In this document: piece after piece, positions 1-12,079 of the stretch
Layout of the letters: the number at the start of each line of letters is the position of its first letter
How positions within the stretch are numbered: the first letter of the stretch is position 1
NCBI GenBank assembly: GCA_026826555.1
Contig: JAKSZT010005175.1
Location: forward strand, 261,573-325,572
Direction: 5' to 3'
DNA length: 64,000 nt
Origin: Tolypeutes matacus
Taxonomy: Eukaryota; Chordata; Mammalia; Cingulata; Chlamyphoridae
Notes under the pieces: model-generated
What the model saw: only the letters and a program-made list of their open reading frames with translations
What the model was told of the DNA's origin: nothing
Databases searched by the model: none
Made by a program: the position numbers and the translations under genes

Positions 1-1128
1 TATTGCATATTTATTAATTTATTAGCAGTTTTACTTACATTCACATACTATAAGATCTATCCAAAGTGTAGAATCAATGGCTTTTATTATAATCACAATG
101 TTATGCATTCCTCAACAGAACAAATTTTAGAACAATTTCATTACTCCAGAAAGAAAAACTCCACACCACCTAGCAGGCCTTCCCCAGCCATACATAACCA
201 CTAGTCTAATTTCATCTTCATAACTTTATTTACATTTATATTTTATATAAATGGAATCATACAATTTGTATTTCTATTTTCCGGTGACCCGTATTCAAGT
301 TATTAAGCCCATGAGATTACATAATTTAGTTCAATGTAGTGCATTCATACACTATTTGTCCTTTTGTGTCTGGCTTGTTTCAGTGAATATAAAACATGTT
401 CATCCATGTTGCCATATGCTTTATGACTTCATTTCTTCTTACAGCTGCATAATATACCATTGTGTGAATACACTACAGTGAGTTTATCCACTCTTCATGT
501 GATGAACACCTGGGTTGTTTCCAACTTTTGGCAATCATGAATAACATGGATATGAACATGGGTGTGTAGATGTCTGTTCATGTGACTGCTTTCATTCTTC
601 AGGGAATATACCTAGTAATGGTACTGCCAGGTCACAGGCAAGTTTAAATTCAAGTGTTTTAGGAACTCCCAAACATTTCTCCACAGTGGCTGTACCATTC
701 TACATTCCCATCAACAGTGAATAAGTGTTCCTATCTCTCCACATCCTCTTTAACACTTGGAGATATCTGACCTTTTAATAGTGGCCAGTTTAATATGAGT
801 GAAATGATATCTCATTGTAGTTTTGATTTGCATGCCAATAATCATTAGTGATATTGAACATTTCATTCATGTGAAAACCATTTAATTTCTTCTTTGAACA
901 ATTGTCTTTTCAAATCTACAACCCATTTTTAAATCAGGTAGTTTGTCTTTTTATTGTTGTGCTGTATATCTTTATATACCATGGATATTAAACCCTTATT
1001 GATATATGATTGCTAAATATTTTCTCCCAATGAGTGGCTGACTTTTCACTCCATTGACAAAGTCTTTTGTGGCGCAAAAGTATTTAATTTTGAGGAGGTC
1101 CCATTTATCTATTTGTTGAATTAAGAAT
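1..1128 (-). mobile_element. L1 fragment: 3' end of ORF2 plus 3' UTR, antisense
   Basis: Read on the minus strand this is the last part of L1 ORF2 followed by the 3' UTR. The plus strand shows the usual antisense L1 landmarks: the stretch around 355-560 (stay-in-the-cell-line wording of the L1 C-terminal zinc-knuckle region), the poly-Phe/Leu-rich antisense frames, and an abrupt 5' truncation near 1125 in the middle of ORF2. The 3' UTR part (about 35-250) matches the antisense of the 3' UTRs at 10430-10530 and 32640-32750 in this window, so it belongs to the same L1 lineage. Stop codons and small indels break all frames. The element continues or ends just beyond position 1. Confidence 0.85.
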
Positions 1129-1179
1129 CAAAGAATGGCAATAATACACAGCCTCCTACCACTAAATCCCTATAAAAGA

Positions 1180-4165
1180 GAGAAAAATTGACCATGTAAG
1201 TAAACTCACACTAATTAGAATCTGGAAGATAGGTTTACAGGAAACAGAAAAGGAGAAGGCTGTGAGTCAATGCCTGTATGGGCAAAGTGTATGATAAGGT
1301 AGAGGGTGTAGTTGTGCAGTAGAGGGATAACCATGGTGCAGTGATGCTATTGGGCTGGGTGGTCCTGGTCTATGAGGAGGTTAGGGTGGGGTGGGTGAGG
1401 TGGACTGCCCATTGAACTGGGGGGAGGGTTGGGGGAAGGAGCAGTTGAACTATGGGGATTTCCAGGCATGTGGGTGAAACTACAATGTTGAGAAGGTTCT
1501 TTTGGCAAATATGGCATGGGTTACTGGTTTAAGGTGTTGGATGTGGGGGGAATGTGGGACAGGGTACACCTGGGGTAGGCTTCTAGGGAGTGTGTAGCAT
1601 TTATCTTGTCGTAGTGTGTTGTATCAGTAAGTGGACACCCACATAATGAGTGGGAAGGTCTTGGATTCCCATCCTGGGCAGGCCTGCTATGATTGCAAAG
1701 AGCGGGGTGGGAGTATCTTGAGAGCATAGGCAGTGCCTAATAGGGGAGGATAAGCCATTATGTCAAGTCCTTAATGTTGTTGCAAGTAATTATGAATATG
1801 GTTCTTCAATGAGTTAATCTTGAATTTCAAGAGGAAAGGGAGAGAGGAATAGAATAGACGGGACATTTTTGGGGTGATGGAATTGTTCTACATGATCTTA
1901 CAATGATGGATACAGATCATGTCAAATTTCATCAAAATCTATACAAGTATATGGTCCAAAATGTAAACCATAATGTAAATCATCAACCATGGTTAGTAGC
2001 AATGTTTCCATATATGTACATCAGTTGTAACAAATGTACCATCCACACATAAAATATTATTAAAAGCAGAAAGGGGAAAGGGGGAAGGATGTTGGGTATA
2101 TGGGAATCGCCTGTATTATGTACATGACTCTTCTGTAACCTAAAGCTTTGAAGACAAAATAAAAAAAATAAGGCACTGGGTAAATCAAAAGAAGAAAATG
2201 GGGAAGTGGCTGTGGCTCGGTCAGTGGGGCTCCCGTTTGCCATGTGGGGGGCCCCGGGTTCGGTTCCCGGGGCCTCCTGGTGGGGGCGGGCCCGCCCGCG
2301 CGGCGTGGTTGGCTGGCCTGGCGAGCGCGGGCAGCAGGGGGGGGATAAATGAATAAATAAATAAATAAATCTTTAAAAAAAAAAAAAAAAGAAGAAAATG
2401 TCACTGTGTATACAAAACAACAAATGATGAAAGACATAAAGTCAAAGTTTTTTTAAAAAATTATATTTTTTATTGTTTAAAACAAAAAAATTGTTTTCTA
2501 TTCATTATTTATTAAACTCATCATTATATCATTTTGCTATTAATTGTATTTGGTTATTTTGTCAGCTTCCATTTTGAAGAAGTTTTGGATCATAAAAGGT
2601 TTACAACTGTGGCGGGGGAGGATCATTGGTGTGGGGTGTCAGAGTTGGGGGATGCATGGGAGGAGGTTCATCTGGGGCATACCTATAAGGCATATGGACA
2701 TGATCAAGTTTTCATGGGGCATTGTCACAGTGGGTGGAGATTCACACTATAACTGAAGGAATATTGAATTCTCATCCTGGGGAGTTCTGCCACTTTCTCT
2801 AATGAGACATCAAGAATCTCCTGAGCACAGGGACAGTGACTAGTTAAGGAGGATCTGCCATTGACAGGCCCTTGATAGTGATGATTATACTTATACACTT
2901 TTAGTTTTGAAATTGCAACAGCCTAGTGTTATAGGGTGAATAAGCATTACCTCCTAAGAGCCTCCTTGTTGCTCAAATGTGTCTCTCTCTAAGCCAAACT
3001 CAGCATATAAATGCATCACCTTCCCCACAGCATGGGACATGACTCCCAGGGATGAGCATCCGTGGTACCATGGGATTACTACCAAGTACCAACTAGCAAT
3101 GCAACTGGAAAAAGACCTTGATCAAAAGGGGGAAAGTGTAAAGATAAATGACTTTATATGTTTAAGAAACTTCAAAGTGAGTTGGGAGGTCATTCCAGAG
3201 TTTCTGCCTGTCCACATCTCAGCAGGAACTCAGAGACTGCCAAAGTAAATATTGCCTCAAATAGCAGGGCTCCTGAGAGCTCTGGAGACATCCAGACACT
3301 ATAGGCAGGGCAGAGAGCTCTGGAGTTTGGCACCCTGCCAGTGGGCCATACATTGGAATTTATGCTCCCCGTTGTGACAGAGTTGGATTCAGTTGTGGTT
3401 TCCCTACAAATGGCTCTTCTGACCCTTCTCTTTGAACCTATGGTTAGTACTATACTTGATAGGTGTATGTCCAAGAGACTTAAATCTTCGGGCTCTCCAT
3501 TGTACCAGTTGAGCCCTGAATCTCAAAAGATTTGCAAAACCTACTCTCCAGTTCATTGGACTTACCCAGGACAGGTAACAAGGACATGATGACTGACAAT
3601 GACATCTCAAGGACCAAAGAGAGTCTGTAACTATGAGCAATATATTCCCATCTATCTGCTTTATGGGATCTAAGCACCCTCTCCTCACCATCCTAGAATC
3701 CTCAGGATTGGGGAATGAGCAATGGACTTAATGTCTACTGTAGACTTAATGTGATACTAGCTATGGAAGAACTTTTATCATTGATGTGGAGGCAGTGACC
3801 ACTAGAAGCTCTGAGGGGAGGTAGGGAAAAATAGGTATAATTTGGGGGCATTTTTGGATGTGGGAATTGTCCCGAATGAGATTGCAATAACAGATACAGG
3901 CCTTTGTATAACTCATAATAACATACAACAATGTGCAGGAGGGAGTGTAAACTACTATGTAAACTATAATCCCTGCTTAATGGCAATGCCCCAAGATGTG
4001 TTCATCAATTGTGGCAAATGTACCACACTAATGAAGGATACTGTTGATGTGGGAAAATATGGGAGGGATAAGGAGCAGGGCATAAGGGATCCCCTATGTT
4101 TTTTATGTACCATTTATGTATTCTAAGTTTCTTTTTAAAAAATTAAAATGTATATTTAAAAAAAG
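1180..4165 (+). mobile_element. L1 3' UTR remnant of about 3 kb, two modules, no ORF left
   Basis: No coding frame is credible here, but the whole segment aligns by eye, in the same order, with the region downstream of ORF2 in the antisense L1 at 54838-57530. Module A (about 1200-2190) matches 57500-56930 and module B (about 2490-4165) matches 56650-54838. Module A ends in an AATAAA-like A-rich tail near 2157, and module B ends in an A-rich tail near 4140-4165. Parts of the two modules resemble each other (about 1630-1800 and 2740-2900; about 2015-2140 and 4000-4130), so the UTR looks built by duplication. A SINE interrupts module A-B at 2201-2390. The upstream L1 coding region is absent. Confidence 0.65.
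2201..2390 (+). mobile_element. GC-rich tRNA-derived SINE, young copy
   Basis: A Pol III-type head begins at 2201, with an A-box-like TGTGGCTCGGTCAGTGGGG and a B-box-like GGGTTCGGTTCCCGG. It is followed by a very CpG-rich body of about 75 bp and a tail of ATAA/AAAT repeats, CTTT and poly(A). It is flanked by a perfect direct repeat GAAGAAAATG at 2191-2200 and 2391-2400, the hallmark of L1-mediated insertion. The many undecayed CpG sites suggest a recent insertion. A second copy lies at 14050-14234 on the other strand. The tail resembles that of the DAS-type SINE at 50851-51053. I cannot name the family with certainty. Confidence 0.85.
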
Positions 4166-4174
4166 AAAGATAAT

Positions 4175-5540
4175 ATGGCTGAAGAGATAATGAACATCGA
4201 GAAGACACTGAGTGAGCACAAAGAAGAATTTGAAAACCTGCATAGAAAAGTAATGGATACCAATATCAAGGGTCCATCAGTGGTCCACCCTTTCATCATT
4301 GCCCATGTACTAGGGGGATTCATGATGTCCCATTAGAGAGTGTGGCAGAGCACCCCATGATGCAAATTCAATATTCTTTCAGTTATTGTGTGAATTTCCA
4401 CCCACTGTGACAATGCCCGATGAAAACTTGAACACATTCTTATGCCTTAGAGGTATGTCCCAGGTGAACCTCCAACCATGCATCCTCCATCACTGACATC
4501 CCATGTCAATGATCCTTCCATGCCACAGTTATAACCCTTCTGTGATGCAAAACTTCTTCAAAAATGAAGCTAAGAAAAGAATCAACAGAATGTGTTCTTC
4601 AATTGTAACAAATATTCCACATTAATGAAGGACGTTGTTAATGTGGGAAAGTGTGGGAGTGGGAGGGAGTGGGGGCATATGGGAATCCCCTACATTTTTC
4701 ATGTAACATTTATGTAATCTAAGTATCTTTTTAAAAAATTAAAAAGTATATTAAAAAAAGAAAGTGGTTAAAAAGGGAAATTTCAGTTGCATTTATGATA
4801 TTAAAATTGAAATTAAAAATATAAAAAAAGAAAAGTAACAGAGCTCTTAGGAATGAAAGACATGATAGGTGAGATAAAAAATATATTAATCACACAACAA
4901 CAGAATCAAAATGACAGTAAAAAGAATAAATGATCCTGAAGACAGAACACCTGAAATTGAAGAGAGAAAGAACACAGAGAGAAAAGACTGGAAAAAATTG
5001 AGCAGAGGCTCAGGTAATTGAATGATAACATGAAACACAACAACACACGTGTCATGGGAGTTACAGAAGGGGAAGGGAAAAGGAGCAGAACAAGTATTTG
5101 AGAAAATGAGACCTGAAAATTTCCCAATTATCACGAAAGAAATGAACATACATGTTCAAGAAGCACAGTATACCACAATCAGAATAAATCTGAATAGACC
5201 TATTCCAAGACACATACTACTCAGAATGCCAAACATCAAAGATGAAGAAGAAATTCTCAGAGCAGCAAGGGAGAAGCAAACCATCACATAGAAGGGATGC
5301 CCAGTAAGTCTTAGTGTGGATTTCTCACCAGACACCAGGAAGGTAAGAAAACAGTGGTATGATGCAATTAGGATACTGAAAGACAAAAACTGCAAGCCAA
5401 GAATGCTTTATCCAGCACAATTGTACTTCAAATGTGAAGGTGAGTTTAAATTGTTCACAAACTTAAGGAAACTAAGAGAGTTCATAAAAAAAGAATCCAC
5501 ATTTGCAATAAATATTAAAGGAAGCTTTAGAGTCTGAAAG
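4175..5540 (+). pseudogene. L1 ORF1 (RNA-binding chaperone) pseudogene
   Basis: L1 ORF1p is a trimeric RNA-binding protein of the L1 ribonucleoprotein particle. The ATG at 4175 opens the MAEE-type N terminus also seen at 38932. After about 80 bp the frame is split by an insertion (about 4261-4770). The middle and C-terminal parts are readable from about 4810 to 5530: a Glu/Lys-rich coiled-coil stretch, then the RRM-like and C-terminal domain text at 5049-5291 (NFPIITKEMNIHVQEAQ) and 5316-5537 (PRMLYPAQLYFKCEGEF). In-frame stops and frameshifts, including a TAG after the NFPII block near 5289, make it non-functional. Confidence 0.8.
4261..4770. mobile_element. 5'-inverted (twin-primed) L1 3'-end insertion
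   Basis: About 4261-4562 is the reverse complement of the start of module B (compare 2545-2890), whereas about 4585-4770 is the same module's 3' end in forward orientation (compare 3995-4165), ending in an A-rich tail. An inverted 5' part joined to a forward 3' part with internal sequence missing is the known signature of twin priming during L1 insertion. The host sequence is ORF1 of the L1 starting at 4170. I see only a weak candidate target-site duplication (AGAAAAGT upstream, AGAAAGT downstream). Confidence 0.7.
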
Positions 5541-5664
5541 AAAAAGGCAGGAGAGAGGCTTGGAGGAGAGTACAGAAGAAAGAATAGCACAAAGGGTAAC
5601 TAAAAGTGTAAGAGACAGACAAAATTGAGATATGACATATGAAAACCAAAGAATAAAGTGGTGG

Positions 5665-8600
5665 AAGTAAAGAATGCATTTATAGTAATATCACTGAATG
5701 TGGATGGATTAAACTCCCCAGTCAAAAGATAAAGTCTTTCAGAATGGATAAAAAAACCCAGCCATCTGTAAACTGCCTACAGCAGCCTCACATTAGACCC
5801 AGAGATACAAACCAGCTGAAAGTGAAAGGTAGAAATAAGTTTTCCATGCAAACATTAACCAAAATAGAGCAGGGGTAGCTATACTAATATTGGGCAATAC
5901 AGATTTTAAATGCAAAATGTTATAAGATATACAGAAGATCATTATATATTTAAAAAAGGGACAATCCACCAGGAAGATATAACAGTTATAAATACCTGTG
6001 CACCTAACCAGGGTGCCCCAAGATACAAGAGGCAAACTCTGGAAAAGCTAAAGGGAGAAATAGACATCTTTACAATAAAAGTTGGAGACTTCAACACGCC
6101 ACACAGATCATTAGATAGAACAACTAGACAGAAGATTCAATGATGAATCAGAGAACTTGAACACTATGATAAATGATTTAGATATAACAGACATATACAG
6201 AGGTTGTACCCAAACTCAGTGGGTTATACATTCTTTTCTAGTGTTCATGATATTTCTCCAGGATATACCACATGTTAGGTCACTATTCAAGTCTCATTAA
6301 ATATAAAAAGACAAAAATTATACAAAGATTATAATGGAATGAAACTAGAAATTATAATGGAATGAAACTAGAAATCAATAATAAACAGGAAATAGGTACA
6401 TTTTTAAATGTGTGGATGCTGAACAACACACTCCTAAATAATCAGTGGGTCAAAGAAAAAATTGCAAGTCAAAGCAGAAAATATATTGAGACAAATGAAA
6501 ATGAGAATACAACTTATCAAAACTTTATGGGATACATAGAAGGCAGTACTGAAAGAGAAATTTAATATAGGCCCTAAACGTCTATATTAAAAAAGAAGAA
6601 GGACCTACAATCAAAGATTTAACTGAACAACTGGAGAAACTATAAAAAGAACAGCAAACCCTGCCCAAAGGAAGCAGAAGGAAAGAAAAGATAAAGATTA
6701 GAGCAGAAATAAATGAAATTGAGAACACAAAAATACCCAATAGAGAACATCAACAAAACCAAAAGGTGGCTCTTTGAGAAGATCAATAAAATTGACAACC
6801 CCCTAGCTAGACTAAAAAAGAAAAAAGGAGAGAAGATGCAAATAAATACAATCAGACATGAAAGAGGGTAAGTTACAACTGACCCCACAGAAATAAATGG
6901 GATCATAAGAGGATATTATGAGAAACTCTATGCCAACAAATTAGACAACCTAGATGAAATGGACAAATTCCAAAATGCACAAACTACACTGACTCTACAA
7001 GAAGTACAAGAACTTAACAAACCAATCACATTTAAAGAGATTGGATCAGTCATCAAAAATCTCCAAAGAAAGAAAGTCCTGGACCGGGTGACTTCACAGG
7101 TGAAGTCTAACAAGCATTTCAAAAAGAATTAACACCAATCCTGTTTAAACTCTTCCAAAAAATTGAAGAGGAGGGAAAATTACCCAACACATTTTATGAA
7201 GCTGACATCACCATAATACCAAAGCCAGGTAGACACTACAAGAAAAGAATATTATAGATCAATCTCTCCAATGAACATAGATGCAAAAATTGTCAACAAA
7301 ATACTTGCAAATGGAATCCAACAACATATTAAAAGACTTATACCTAATGATCAAGTGGGATTTATTCCTGGTATGCAAGGTTGTTTCAACTTAGAAATCA
7401 ATCAACATAATACACCACATCAACAAATTGAAGGGAAAAACACACAATCATCTCAATCTAAGCAAAAAAGACATTTGACAAAATCTACCATACTTTCTTG
7501 GTAAAAACACTTCAAAAGATAAGAATAGAAGGAAAATTCCCCAATATGATAGAATGTATCTATGAAAAAACCACAGCCAACATCATACTCAATTGGGAAA
7601 ATGTGAAAGCTTGTCCTCTAAGATCAGGAAGAAAACAAGGATGCCCACTGTCACCATTGTTATTAAACATTGTGCTAGAATTTCTAGCTAGAGCAATTAG
7701 ATAAGGAAAAAAAAAAGCATCCAAATAGGAAAACAGGAAGTAAAACTCTATTTATGGGTGACATGATTCTATATTTATAAAACTCTGAAATGTCTACAAC
7801 AAAGCCACTTGAGTTAATAAACGATTTCAAGACAGTGGCAAGGTACAAGATCAACATGCAATATTCAGTAATGTTTCTGTACACTAGTATTGAACAACAT
7901 GGGGAGGAAGTCAGAGAAAAATTCCATTTACAATAGCAAAAAAGACTCAAATACCTAAGAATCAATTTAACTAAAGATTTACAGGACCTATATACAGAAA
8001 ACTACAAAACAATGCTAAAAGAAATCAACAAATACCTAAACAAATGGATAGACAGTCCATGTTCATGGATTGAAAGGCTAAATATCATGAAGATGTCAGT
8101 CCTACCCAAACTGATTTATAGATTCAATGCAATACCAATCAAAATTCCACAAGCCTACTTTACATAAATAGAAAAGGCAATTACCAAATTTATTTGGAAG
8201 GGAAAGTGCACCTGAATAGCCAAGCATTCTAAAAAAGAAGAGCAACATGGGAGGAATTTCATTGCCTGACCTTGAAACATATTACAAAGCTATGGTGGTC
8301 AGAACAACAAAGTATTTGCATAAATATAGACACATCAATCATTGAAATACAATTGAGTGTCCAAAAATAAACCCTCACTTCTATGGCCATCTGGTTTTGA
8401 CAAACATCAATTGTAACAAATGTATCACACTAATGAAAGCTGTTGTTGATGCAGAAAAGTGTGGGAGAGGGAGGGGGTGGAGGATATGGGAATCTCCTAT
8501 ATTTTTATGTAATAGTTATATAATCTCAAGCTTCTTTAAGTATAAAAAATAATTTTTAAAAAAGAAGTGGTGTTGGGAGAACTGGATATCCATAAGCAAA

Positions 8601-9610
8601 AGAATGAAAGCGGTCCCTATCTCACTCCCTATACAGGAACCAACTAAAATGGATCAAAGACCTAAATATAAATCCAGGGCTATTAAATTCCTAGAAGAAA
8701 ATGTAGGGAAACATCTTAAAGACCTTGTTATAGGTGGTGGTTTCTTGGACCTTACATCCAAAGCATGAGCATTAAAAGAAAAAGGTAGATAAATAGAACC
8801 TACTCAAAATTAAACAGTTTTGCACCTCAAAGGACTTTGTTGTGAAGATGGTCAAAATGCAGCTGACTCAATGGGAGAAAATATTTGGAAATCATATATC
8901 CCGTAAGGATTTAATATCCACGATATATAAAGAGATGCTACAATTCAACAGTAAAAAGACAAATTACCCAATTTAAAAATAGGCAAAAGATTTGAATAGA
9001 CATTTGTCCAAACAAGAAATACAAATGGCAAAAAACAAAACAAAACATGAAAAAGTGTTCATCACTAGCAATTAGGGAAATGCAAATCAAAATTACAATG
9101 AGATATCATTTTATACCTATTAGAATGGTCACTATTAAAAAGACAGAGAACTACAAGTGTTGGAGAGGATGTGAAGAGATAGAAACACTTATTCACTGTT
9201 GGTGGGAATGTAGAATGTTACAGCCACTGTAGAAGACTGCTTGGCAATTCCTAATGCCAATTCCTAATGAGATTGAATATAGATTTGCCACATGACCCGG
9301 CAATACGACTACTGGGTATATACTCAGAAGAAGTGAGAACAATGACATGAACAGATATCTGCACACCCATGTTCATAGAGGCCTTATACATGATTTCCAA
9401 AAGTTGGAAACAATCCAGGTGTCGATGAACTGAAGAATGGTAAACAAACTGCGTGGCATTCCCATGATGGAATATTATGCAGATATGAGAAGAAATGAAG
9501 TTCTAAAACATCTGACAACATGGATAGACCTGGAGAACATTATGTTGAGTGAAGGAAGTCAGACACAAAAGGACAAATATTGTATGACTGTGCTACTATG
9601 AACTAAATAT
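5665..9610 (+). pseudogene. L1 ORF2 (endonuclease-reverse transcriptase) pseudogene
   Basis: ORF2p nicks target DNA and reverse-transcribes L1 RNA. The endonuclease begins near 5665 with the Asn-bearing SLNVDGLNS-like block, and a VGDFNTP block with the active-site Asp is readable at about 6080-6110. The reverse transcriptase domain is recognisable at 7271-7400 ([11 protein letters not shown]) and 7498-7704 ([30 protein letters not shown]). Where the catalytic FADD box should be, near 7750, the sequence reads as a changed and frameshifted block, so it is catalytically dead. A 3'-end insertion (about 8396-8572) replaces about 45 bp, and the Cys-rich C terminus (CWRGCEEIETLIHCWWEC) lies at 9150-9230. 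There are many stops and shifts over the whole length. Confidence 0.85.
8396..8572 (+). mobile_element. Short L1 3'-end insertion within L1 ORF2
   Basis: The segment matches the last part of module B of the long L1 3' UTR (compare 3998-4165): the CAATTGTAACAAATGT block, a GTGGGAGAGGGAGG purine run, GGGAATCTCCTATA, then an A-rich tail. It interrupts ORF2 between the text equal to 30795 and the text equal to 30845 in the sister copy. About 45 bp of ORF2 are missing at the site, so the insertion was accompanied by a small target deletion rather than a duplication. Confidence 0.75.
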
Positions 9611-10540
9611 ATTGTGTAAACTCATGGAGTTAATAACATGAATATGGGTAACCAGAAAATAGAATGAGGTTAGAGAATGGAAAGCTGAGGGTTAACTTGT
9701 GCAGAATAGGTAAAAAGAGTTTGTGTTAGTCTTTGGAAATGAATAGAAAAAGTGAAAACCCAACATAATATCTGTAACTAGCAGTACTATTTATGTGGGT
9801 ATTAAAGTAACTTAAAGGGAAAGTCTAAGGTCATGTATATTACTAAAAGGAAAACTAAAAAATGTAACATGGAATTGTACAGCATAGTAAAATTGCATGT
9901 AAAATATGAATATGGGTAAAACTCATATATAAGGTGATTTTTCTTTGAAGCTGAACAAATGTATCTTAGTACTACAAGATGTTAATATCAGATAAATAAA
10001 ACCCAAAACCATTATGTTAAGTGAAAGAAACCAGACACAAATTACTACATGAGATTCCATTTATATAAAATATAAATATAAATCAATTTATAAAGGTAAA
10101 ATTAGATTAGTGGTTATGTAGGACTGAGGAAGGACTGCTAAGGAGTATGGAGTTTTTCTTTTTGGAGTAATGAAATTATTCTAAAATTTATTGTGGTGAT
10201 GAATTCACAATACTATGATTATATTAAAGGTTATTAATTATACACTTTGGAGAGAGCATATGGTACATGAATGAATGAATGAATAAATAAATAAAATAAT
10301 CATGCAAGAATACCCCAAAACAGCAGCTATGTACAGCAGGGGAAGTATAGAGAGTTTGAGAGATGAAGAATTTTCTTTATTATTATTATTGAAATAATAA
10401 AGGTGCTCTAAGAAAGATTGAAGTGATGAATGCACAACTATGTGATTATACCAAATACCACTGATTGTACACTTTGGATGAATTGTATGCTTTATGAATA
10501 TGTATCTATAAAATTGATTTGTTTTTTTAAAATTTAATTT

Positions 10541-11645
10541 ACCCAATGCAGTGATCTTTCACATTCACCAGCATCATTAACTTATCAGTTAAATTTATTA
10601 ATCATAAAGTGAATTTTAAGGCAATTAATGTATGTATGGGATGGTTTTTAACACCATTAAGGATAGCTGGAAATGTTAGGTGACCAGTTCCATTTTACTT
10701 TTTGACTGTCAGAGTGGTGTAGTGTTCTAATGAATACGATATTTATCTAGAAATGTATACTTTGTCATTAAAATCCCAAAATGAATTACATATGGATTCA
10801 GGAAATGAGATGAAAATTATAAAAGGAACCCACATAGAGAAAAAAACAAGCAATGGTCAGCCTGGCAGTTAAAGAAAAGTAACATGAAAAGTGCTCAGAC
10901 AATAACTTGCCATAATGGAGAGGAAAGACTCCCCATTTTAGAGAAATTTCGATGAAAATATCCAGTAGTTAATAAATAGGGAAACCCTTAGTGACCAGAA
11001 ACACAAAGAGTCTCATAAGAAAAAAGCAAGAGAGCATAGGATTCTAATAAACACAGTATACCATGGTGACCAAGAATCTTGCACTAAAGGGACATCACAG
11101 ATAAATGGTATTACTTCTAGGAACCTGTCTTTCACTAAGTTCAAATATTCACTAATGCATATTTTATTTTTACTAGAAATATTTAAACATTCCATTCTGT
11201 TCATTCATAACAGCCAGTTTAGGAGAAATACACCTGCTGCTTCCAATATCAATCTTCTCACATCTAAGCACCCCATGACCTGATGTTTTGTTTCCTCATT
11301 GCTGTCTTGGAGAAAAGCCCTTTCATCTTTCAAGAATCACAAAATCCGTCCTTTCAGTGAAGAAAACATTGTGAGGTAATGGCTATAAGAGTTTAGAAAT
11401 AAGTATTATACACGAATCAGTTTGTGTACAAATAACTTATAAAACAGGTAAACTGCCTGCGAGTTACGCTGCCCAGTAACGGTGGTTCGGTGAGGCACCA
11501 TAAACCAGAGAGAACTCACCAGGATTCCACCAGGAACACATCAGCCACTGGCAGCTTGGACAGGTCATTAATGAGAGGATCTGGGGAGGGTATAAGAGGG
11601 GAGACTTGGAAAATAAAATGTCCTTGTCTTCATTACATTCTAATG
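10541..11645. other. No gene or repeat recognised
   Basis: The 1.1 kb is AT-rich, with no long frame, no convincing splice-bounded exon and no repeat I can name. It looks like ordinary single-copy intergenic sequence or very old repeat. A CG-containing patch at about 11455-11510 stands out slightly by composition only. Confidence 0.5.
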
Positions 11646-11649
11646 ATCA

Positions 11650-11990
11650 TTCTTCTCTAATTATTTTTTTAAGTGGTGTAAAAGTTGAAATACAGTGAAA
11701 TGTGCCAATCCTAACTTAATGGCTGTCAAATTTTCAAAGATTTTCACTCCCCCATACCCCACAGTATCCAACAACCCTATCAAGATAGGAATCACTCATT
11801 TCCATTAATCCAGAAAATCTCTCCTGCACCTTCAATCAATACCCATACCCCCTCTATTCGCATGTAGCCTCTGTTCGATTTCTATCACCACACATCATTT
11901 TTGCCACTTCTTGTAATTCCTAAATATGAAACAAATCAGAATGGGCTCTTTGGTGTCTGCATTTATATGACATAAAAGTAAATATATATA
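11650..11990 (-). mobile_element. Old L1 3' UTR fragment, antisense
   Basis: The plus strand carries the wording of antisense L1M 3' UTRs: a GTGGTGTAAAAGTTGAAATACA start, a CCCCCATACCCCACAG pyrimidine run, a CACCACACATC stretch and finally the AATCAGAATGGGCTCTTTGGTG block that precedes the ORF2 stop. It is strongly diverged and truncated. Boundaries are approximate. Confidence 0.45.
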
Positions 11991-12079
11991 TTTTGTAAAT
12001 GTATTGAGTTGTGCAACCCTCCTGATAATGATACAATTTTAGACCATTTCTGTTACCCACAAATTTTCCTCTTCTAATT

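Larger units (their letters stand above)
4170..10540 (+). mobile_element. Degenerate sense L1 (ORF1, ORF2 and 3' UTR) with nested insertions
   Basis: The order ORF1 (from 4175), a short inter-ORF spacer, ORF2 (about 5665-9610) and a 3' UTR of about 900 bp is that of a mammalian L1. No L1 5' UTR precedes ORF1: the element starts immediately after another L1 tail at 4165. Two later insertions sit inside it, at about 4261-4770 and about 8396-8572. The 3' UTR holds two related terminal modules: each reads like GTGATGAATGCACAA, then TTGTACACTTTGGA, and the pair ends near 10300 and 10525. The same double tail occurs in the L1 ending at 32755, so both belong to one subfamily. Confidence 0.85.

Noticed and set aside
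2060..2437. 125-codon minus frame
   Set aside because: It is the antisense of a SINE and its poly(A) tail.
2490..4165. Module B as an independent 1.6-kb transposon
   Set aside because: It follows module A and an L1 in both long copies, and its solo copies are all 3' ends; a long L1 3' UTR explains this better.
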